In this document: positions 58,303 to 64,000 of the stretch, in pieces | How the letters are laid out: each line of letters opens with the position of its first letter | Position numbering within the stretch: the first letter of the stretch is position 1 | Source of the DNA: Batkoa obscura | Lineage: Eukaryota > Entomophthoromycota > Entomophthoromycetes > Entomophthorales > Batkoaceae | Direction: 5' to 3' | DNA: 64,000 nt | Assembly: GCA_030770535.1 (NCBI GenBank) | Contig: JASVEC010000066.1 | Span: 57,128-121,127, forward strand | Notes under the pieces: model-generated | The model's database searches: none | What the model saw: the letters and a program-made list of their open reading frames with translations, nothing else | Told to the model about the DNA's origin: nothing | Position numbers and translations under genes: made by a program

Positions 58303-58592
58303 TTAATAAATAACATTGACTATATACTATTTCGATGTATGTTAGAAAAGAGTGAAGAAATAGTATAGTAAAAATGTAAAATTCAACTACTATCAAAATT
58401 ATATTTTGTTTTACCAAAAACGATTAAATTTTGAAAAATAAAAAACTTTATTAAACTTTACATCATTTAAGAATAAACTGCAAGATGAGGGGCTTGTTGT
58501 AATTAAAACAATGGAAATAGCAATTACAATACTTTAAAAATAAAATTGTACAATAACAATATTATTATACTATAAGAATATAGCTAACATCC

Positions 58593-58598
58593 CACGTG
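58593..58598. promoter_or_regulatory. CACGTG E-box upstream of the phosphodiesterase gene
   Basis: Palindromic CACGTG about 90 bases before the ATG and 13 bases upstream of the TATA box. In yeasts such a site can bind bHLH factors such as Pho4; binding here is inference. Confidence 0.4.
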
Positions 58599-58610
58599 TA
58601 GTTTAATAGA

Positions 58611-58618
58611 TATAAAAG
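58611..58618 (+). promoter_or_regulatory. TATA box of the phosphodiesterase gene
   Basis: TATAAAAG, 66 bases before the ATG at 58684. Confidence 0.6.
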
Positions 58619-58683
58619 AGGTAAATGGAAGTAGGCTTACAATTAACAACAATCAAAAGTTTTATTAAAACAATTACTAAAAA

Positions 58684-59544
58684 ATGAAAGTGTTTAGCTT
58701 ACTAGTTTCCGGTTTATTATGCTTAGATTCCATCAACAGTCAAGAGATTGAAAGAGTAGTCTTCATTGGTTTAGATGGAGCTGGTAATTTTTATAAAGAA
58801 ATCGATACACCTAATATCAAAAAATTGTTTGCTTCTGGTGCTTATACTAACTTTGCTCAAGCTATGAAGCCAACCTGGTCTGGACAAAATTGGGGCTCTA
58901 TGTTAACCGGAGTTAATCCTAATAAGCATGGGGTCACTAATAGTAATATCAATGATCATTACTACAACAAGAAAGAATACCCTACTATCTTTAAAACTAT
59001 CTTAAATTTTGATGCTAACGCTACTATTGCTTCTATTGTTTCTTGGACTCCTTTGAATAAAGGACTTACTGAAGAAGGCTTAAAGTTGACTAAAGTTACT
59101 GACAACGATGATAATATTGTTGCTCCAACTTTAGACTTTATCAGTAACTACGGAAAAGAAGCTAAATTCATGTTTGTTGATTTTAGTGATATTGATAATA
59201 CTGGGCATGGGAAAGGATGGATGGGTAAAGAATATATAGCTAAATATAAATTAATCGATAGCTATATTGGTAAGATTGTCCACAAGCTTCAAGAAACTCA
59301 ACTACTTGAATCTACCTTAATTTTAGTCACCGCTGATCATGGCGGTATCGGGACTAGCCATGGTGGTAATACTCTCCAAGAAACTCAAATCCTATTTGGT
59401 GCTTCTGGTCCTGGTATTTCTCCAAAACAATTGCCTTCTAATACTGTACGTAATATGGACATCTTTGCTATCACTTTAAAAGCTTTAAATATTCCACTAC
59501 CTTCTTATATTGATTCCAAAGTACCAGCTAATCTTTTTGATTAA
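58684..59544 (+). CDS. Secreted type I phosphodiesterase/nucleotide pyrophosphatase-like enzyme
   Basis: 286 aa, no intron. Signal peptide MKVFSLLVSGLLCLDSINS. The alkaline phosphatase superfamily metal site is complete: GLDGAG (metal Asp), nucleophile region PTWSGQNWGSMLTG, FSDIDNTGHGKGW (Asp and His), TADHGGIG (Asp-His) and TSHGGNT (last His). It should cleave phosphodiester or phosphomonoester bonds outside the cell or in the secretory path; the substrate cannot be told from sequence. At 286 aa it is shorter than NPP enzymes and lacks extra domains. C-ending codons are frequent, hinting at good expression. Confidence 0.88.
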   Translation: MKVFSLLVSGLLCLDSINSQEIERVVFIGLDGAGNFYKEIDTPNIKKLFASGAYTNFAQAMKPTWSGQNWGSMLTGVNPNKHGVTNSNINDHYYNKKEYPTIFKTILNFDANATIASIVSWTPLNKGLTEEGLKLTKVTDNDDNIVAPTLDFISNYGKEAKFMFVDFSDIDNTGHGKGWMGKEYIAKYKLIDSYIGKIVHKLQETQLLESTLILVTADHGGIGTSHGGNTLQETQILFGASGPGISPKQLPSNTVRNMDIFAITLKALNIPLPSYIDSKVPANLFD

Positions 59545-59775
59545 ATAAAAAATAGAGTTTTATTACATGGATACTCTTAGTACCCTTTTTGTCCTTCTAA
59601 GTTTTAGTTTCCATACATAATATAGTGTAGGTGTGATATACTAAGATTTTTTAATACATTTAAATAACTGTATATTATTAATACATCTTTCTAAAGATAA
59701 ATCGATTTTGTTAATAGAATCCTTTCAAAAATCTTAGTGAGGAATGATTAATGAATGACATCATCCCAAAAGCAG

Positions 59776-59783
59776 TATAAAAA
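59776..59783 (+). promoter_or_regulatory. TATA box of the dienelactone hydrolase gene
   Basis: TATAAAAA, 49-56 bases before the ATG at 59832. Confidence 0.55.
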
Positions 59784-59831
59784 CTCGATTTGTGAATTTA
59801 TATTTCAATAATTTAACTTTTAATACAAAAA

Positions 59832-60665
59832 ATGTCAATTCCAAAAGCATGTTGTACCTTGCCACCCGTAGTTTCAAACTATGAACCAAAGGGAAATAAA
59901 GCCAAGGTAGAAGATTTCGAATACTACATCATTGGAGAAGAGCATAAAAAAACCATCTTTTGTTGCTATGATATCTTTGGGTTCCATAACAACACCCTTC
60001 AATTCGTAGATCTTTTATCCCAAGCTGGTTACAGAGTAATCGTTCCTGATTTTTTCCGTGGAAAACCTTGGTCTTTAGATAATTTTCCACCTAAAAAGTA
60101 ACTGTTTATTATAATACCAAAGTAACATTTATTTATTTGTTGTTAATTAGTTATCAAGAGCTTAAACAATGGGGGTTTGTTGATAACAATTGGGAAAATA
60201 GGGTTTATAAAGACTTACAAGTTTTAATTAAACACTTTAATATTGACACTGAAAAAGATCAAACTGGTATTATTGGATTTTGTTGGGGCGGCAAAATGGT
60301 AGTTGAAGCTCTTAAGCTTTCTAAGCCTATTTTTAAAGCTGGTGCCGCTCTCCATCCAGCTGCTCTCACTGAGCAAGATTTTAAAGAAATCAATTATCCA
60401 TTTTTATTTATCCCCACTAAAGATGAATCCGAAATCGTAAATTTGAATTATTGATTCATGATAATATATATAACATATTTTATAGATTCCTTTCTTTGAT
60501 CAAATTAAACCTTCAGCCCTCACTCAATCTGAAAAACATGAGTTTACTCAAACTTTCCATGGGTTTGCAGCTGCTAGAGGTGACTTTACAAATGAAGAAA
60601 ATCGTAAGCTTACTACTGATGCTATCAATATTACAGCCACTTTCTTTTCAAAACATCTAGTTTAA
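59832..60665 (+). CDS. Dienelactone hydrolase family protein
   Basis: Predicted 243 aa in three exons (59832-60097, 60151-60436, 60486-60665). Alpha/beta hydrolase with the DLH triad: Cys in GFCWGGK, Asp in FIPTKDESE, His in FHGFAAARG. The N-terminus MSIPKACCTLPPVVSNYEPKG is the usual fungal form. No targeting signal; cytosolic. The physiological substrate of fungal members is generally unknown. Confidence 0.92.
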
Positions 60666-60852
60666 AATAAAATTTAATACATGTATCTTAATTATGTGAA
60701 TTTTTTCCCTTGATATACGTGTCACTTATGAAATTTTCATTTTTATCTGATTATTTAAAAATTTTAGTCCCCCACTTTTATAGCCAATAAAACTCAAAGT
60801 ATAAGCAACTAATAAAAATATATTGACAAGCTCAAACTTTTTTTAACAATAA

Positions 60853-61560
60853 ATGAGATCTTTAATAGCAGCCTTCAAGCAAGCAAATTCATTACTTAAC
60901 TTTTATCCAAGGCTAAACCAGCTAGCGATTAATTCACTTCAACAGGAGACAAATAGGGGCTTTTTGACGTATACAACGCCAGATAAGCCGGTTCAAAAGA
61001 AACAAAAAGAAGGTAGAAGACCACGAAATCAGGAAATACAAAGTAAATATGTACAGCTTATTGATGCTGAAGGACAAAAACAAGGTGTCAAACCAGTATG
61101 GAAAATATTGAAAGAAATGGATTTAACTACCCATGTATTAATGCAATTAGACAACTCTGAAAATCCAATCTGTCGAATTTATAATATTAAACAATTATAT
61201 GAAAGAGAAAAACAATTGCAAGCAAATAAAAAACAAAATAGTATTTCACTTAAAGAATTCAAATTATCCATATTAATTGGTGAGCATGATCTTAATACCA
61301 AAGTTAATTTGGCTAAAAAATGCCTTCAAAAAGGGAATTTAGCTCAGTTTCAAGTGTCTGGATCCACAAGAAATAAGAAAAAATTAAAGCTGGAAGAACC
61401 AAGGGTTAAAGAGTATTTAGCTAAAGTTTGTGATTTGTTAGAACCCATTGCTGCTACCCATAAACCTCCAAGTATTGTCGAAGGTGAAGGCTATGTTACA
61501 TTTAAACTTAAAAAGGAAAAAACTAAGGAGAAAGTTAAAGGAAATAAAGAAGAATTATAG
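60853..61560 (+). CDS. Mitochondrial translation initiation factor IF-3
   Basis: 235 aa, no intron. The N-terminus (MRSLIAAFKQANSLLNFYPRL) fits a mitochondrial presequence. IF3 N domain at about 55-115 (RNQEIQSKYVQLIDAEGQKQGV), basic linker (YEREKQLQANKKQ), and IF3 C domain at about 130-215 (KEFKLSILIGEHDLNTKVNLAKKCLQKGN). A Lys-rich tail follows. It prevents early joining of mitoribosome subunits and proofreads start codons. Confidence 0.85.
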   Translation: MRSLIAAFKQANSLLNFYPRLNQLAINSLQQETNRGFLTYTTPDKPVQKKQKEGRRPRNQEIQSKYVQLIDAEGQKQGVKPVWKILKEMDLTTHVLMQLDNSENPICRIYNIKQLYEREKQLQANKKQNSISLKEFKLSILIGEHDLNTKVNLAKKCLQKGNLAQFQVSGSTRNKKKLKLEEPRVKEYLAKVCDLLEPIAATHKPPSIVEGEGYVTFKLKKEKTKEKVKGNKEEL

Positions 61561-61769
61561 ATTGTTATCATTTTAATTTAAATATTTCATTTTTTATACT
61601 TGGATAATTTGTACATATCATTTTTTCAATATAAAAATAACCTTTTACTTGTTAGATTTATTATTCTCTATATTAATTAAAAAAGACTTCAATTAAAATA
61701 AATCCGTTTACTTGGAAAGTAAAATCAAATAAAACTTAATGATATAGAAAGCCCATTTAATAAAGTGTA

Positions 61770-62813
61770 TTAGTTATAGAATTTACGATTTGGGGAAGGA
61801 CCAAACAAAGAGTAACGGATTTGAGGTAACATCTAAGCAGTTAAATTAACAAAGTTGGCTTACAAAAAAAAATAAACTTACTTGTTCTTTTAATTGTTCT
61901 AAACGAGATTCTAAAGTATTTTCAACTTTGATTCTGCCATTAAGGCATGATAAGATGATACCACCATTACTGAAAAATAATTTAATATAATTATTATATA
62001 TTTTATCTATAAAAGTTACCTGTCAGCTGGTAAATAATGGCTATCAATTTCAACTTTAACAGGGTAGTTAAATTGTTCTTCAAAGACCTTAGAAGCATGT
62101 TCAGAAGCTTGTTTGACTAAATCAACATCACTTTCACGACAAGCAATGGTTACATTTTCTTCCATGAGTTGATAGAAACCCTAAATTTTAATAATCAATT
62201 TATAAACTATTGAAAATAATAAAGCTTACTTGTAAAACCAGGTCATTTAAAAAAGCTGTATATTTTTCTTTATCTTGTGGTATAGCTTTAAGTTTTTCAC
62301 CAGCGGTTTCAAAAAGTTCATTAAGTAAACTTTGTCTTTCCCCTAATACTTCAAGACGTGATTTGTTTGTTAAAGTGGACTTAGCGCTAATTGAATTAAT
62401 TCATTATTAACTTTTTAATCAACTTTTTCTATTGCTTACATAATCTTTTCAACTTCTACTTGTTTGGTTTTACGCTCAAATACAGACTCAATATTAATTG
62501 ACTCTTGACGTACAATTTTGGCCTAAATAAAAAGGTTAATTACGGCTCTTATTTTCAAACAAAAGTATTTACCTTTTCGATATTGAATTCTTCATCGGCC
62601 TTAAAAATAGAAATTAACATCCCTTGTTTAAAAATTTTGATAAAATCTACCTTAACTTTAATTTCTCTAGCTTTTTCTAAGGCTTCTTGTTTAATGAAAG
62701 CAATCTAAAATCAAATGTTAATCCCTAGATCTTCTCAATATAATAATTAAACTCACCATCTTTCTCATTTCAGCGTATACTTCTTCATCATTTAAAGCAC
62801 GAGTTGAAGCCAT
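61770..62813 (-). CDS. VMA4: V-type ATPase subunit E
   Basis: Multi-exon gene from MASTRALNDEEVYAEMRKM at 62813 to RYSLFGPSPNRKFYN at 61770. Family blocks: IAFIKQEALEKAREIKVKADEEF and FNIEKAKIVRQE (long N-terminal helix of the peripheral stalk), then TIACRESDVDLVKQA, and the strongly conserved NGGIILSCLNGRIKVENTLESRLEQL, and QIRYSLFG. With subunit G it forms the stator stalks linking V1 and Vo in the vacuolar and endosomal proton pump. I followed the frame through the exons without a break; intron borders are approximate. Confidence 0.95.
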
Positions 62814-63288
62814 TTTATAAAGTTTATCTGTTTTTAAAAAAAAATGAAATCTATCTTTTTTTAATTAGTTGCCACCTTCAATTGAGTTTTCAGTTTCTAC
62901 GTAATTTTAGCAAATGAAATCATGGATTAGTGGATTATTTTTTGCGTTCTTTTTATGAGTGGAGAATTAATCAGTTAGTAGTTATTGGAATTTAAACTTG
63001 AGTTATTACGTATTATTATGTTATTAGAGTGTTAGCTTTATTTTCTATATACCTAAAGCTGTTTTTATATGGAACAATTTAACTATATGAACTTAATCTA
63101 ATATTCAAATATTATAAATTAATGCTTTTTTGTTTTTTTGGTAATAATAATAATAAATTTTTATTCCCGCTAAATAATTCTTATCAGAAAAGAGCATAAA
63201 TTCTACTTTCTGCAACAATTACGCTTGTCAATAATTACAATTTTAATGAACTCACTTTTTCAATAAAATTATTTATTATAATAATAAA
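62814..63288. promoter_or_regulatory. Divergent promoter region
   Basis: 475 bases between the start codons of V-ATPase subunit E (-) and the UVRAG-like gene (+). It must drive both; no certain core motifs. Confidence 0.4.
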
Positions 63289-64000
63289 ATGAATTCAAAA
63301 CAAAAGGCACAACTAAAATATTTTAAACCAGTAACGATGGGTCATGATAGTGTTTCTTATTCCTTAGAAGATGCTTTAAAGTAATTTATTTTATCTTTAC
63401 ATTTTATTAAACTAGTTATTAAGTTGAGTAAAAGTATGCTACAAAAAGAAAAAGAAGTTCAACAAGTATTATTAGAAGATAATATAATTGATTTAAAACA
63501 GTTAAAATTATTGGTAATTTAAAAAGATGAGTAAATTGTTAACAATTAAATTTAAGAATATACATATAGGATTCAATCTCCAGGATAAAACAAGGGATTG
63601 ATCAAAAGAAAGAAAGTATATTAAAAGTAATCCAAGAGATTGAAAAACAAAGTGAACATAAGGAAAAGTTGATCGAAAAAAATCAAATAAAAAAAGAAGC
63701 TTTGGATAGGAACAAAACACTATTAAATAAACATCGTTTTAATTTATCGGATCAAAACATTGTCTTAGAACAAACTCAGTAATTTTTATATATGGTTTTA
63801 TTTATTAAACTAATGAATATTATTATTTTTTAAAAATAGTATATTAAACTTAGACCAAATTAGAATGTTAAAACAAAGGAGGAAAAGTTTAATTAATGAG
63901 TTACACTCGATTTTTCCCATAGAAAAAGTAAGCCTTCACATACTCTTTTTATCAAACCCACATAATCCTTAACATTTGCAGTGTCTTGACTTGACAAACA
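63289..64000 (+). CDS. UVRAG/Vps38/Atg14-like protein, 5' part
   Basis: Starts MNSKQKAQLKYFKPVTMGHD at 63289 and runs past the window edge through several short introns. The visible part is a coiled coil (SMLQKEKEVQQVLLEDNIIDLKQL; KKESILKVIQEIEKQSEHKEKLIEK) ending LKQRRKSLINELHSIFPIEK. A coiled coil followed by R(R/K)xLIxEL..I(F/Y)PI is the hallmark of the UVRAG/Atg14/Vps38 subunits of the Vps34 PI3-kinase complexes, which act in autophagy and vacuolar sorting. Which of the three cannot be told without the C-terminal BARA2 domain. Confidence 0.55.

Noticed and set aside
58156-58368. 70-codon plus frame
   Set aside because: Made of MITE right end plus a T-rich low-complexity tract.
63505-63720. 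Minus-strand 70-codon frame near the right edge
   Set aside because: It is antisense to the coiled-coil exon of the UVRAG-like gene.

Overview
The window is nuclear DNA of an early-diverging filamentous fungus. It is very AT-rich, and its genes carry many 43-70 bp GT-AG introns. A septation GTPase of the Spg1/Tem1 type shows it is a fungus. Ferritin, hemerythrin-like (HHE) proteins and rhodopsin-type seven-helix receptors point away from Dikarya. I think an entomophthoralean such as Conidiobolus is most likely, but this is inference from gene content and base composition, not from a marker gene.

Layout. (1) 1-7355: a minus-strand Ty3/Gypsy LTR retrotransposon. Its 202 visible 3' LTR bases are identical to the 5' LTR, so it is young; the outer part of the 3' LTR is cut off by the window edge. 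(2) 7.4-13.6 kb: a gene-poor block with three HHE genes in different states (one intact, one that has lost its iron ligands, one broken) and six copies of a roughly 105-bp MITE family. (3) 13.6-41 kb: a denser housekeeping block with HSF-type factor, NAC beta, Spg1/Tem1, Las1, a Get5-like protein, mitochondrial GluRS, an Nse6-like protein, a DUF202 membrane protein with a decayed duplicate, a 1442-aa coiled-coil protein, aminomethyltransferase T, Ssz1 and an ANKRD13-like protein. No MITE copies were seen here. (4) 41-58.6 kb: a sparse accessory block with two paralogous GPCRs, a secreted M14 carboxypeptidase, a PPxY protein, a BEM46-type hydrolase, two ferritins (one with a full ferroxidase site, one without) and nine more MITE copies. 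(5) 58.6-64 kb: dense again, with a secreted phosphodiesterase, dienelactone hydrolase, mitochondrial IF-3, V-ATPase subunit E and the start of a UVRAG/Vps38/Atg14-like gene.

The genes do not form an operon-like pathway. The main patterns are: an undescribed-looking MITE family confined to the two accessory blocks; iron-binding families (HHE, ferritin) in which active and ligand-less paralogs lie side by side; a long imperfect inverted repeat between SPG1 and LAS1; and three single-base deletions in homopolymers within 2.1 kb of the adjacent GCV1 and SSZ1 genes.
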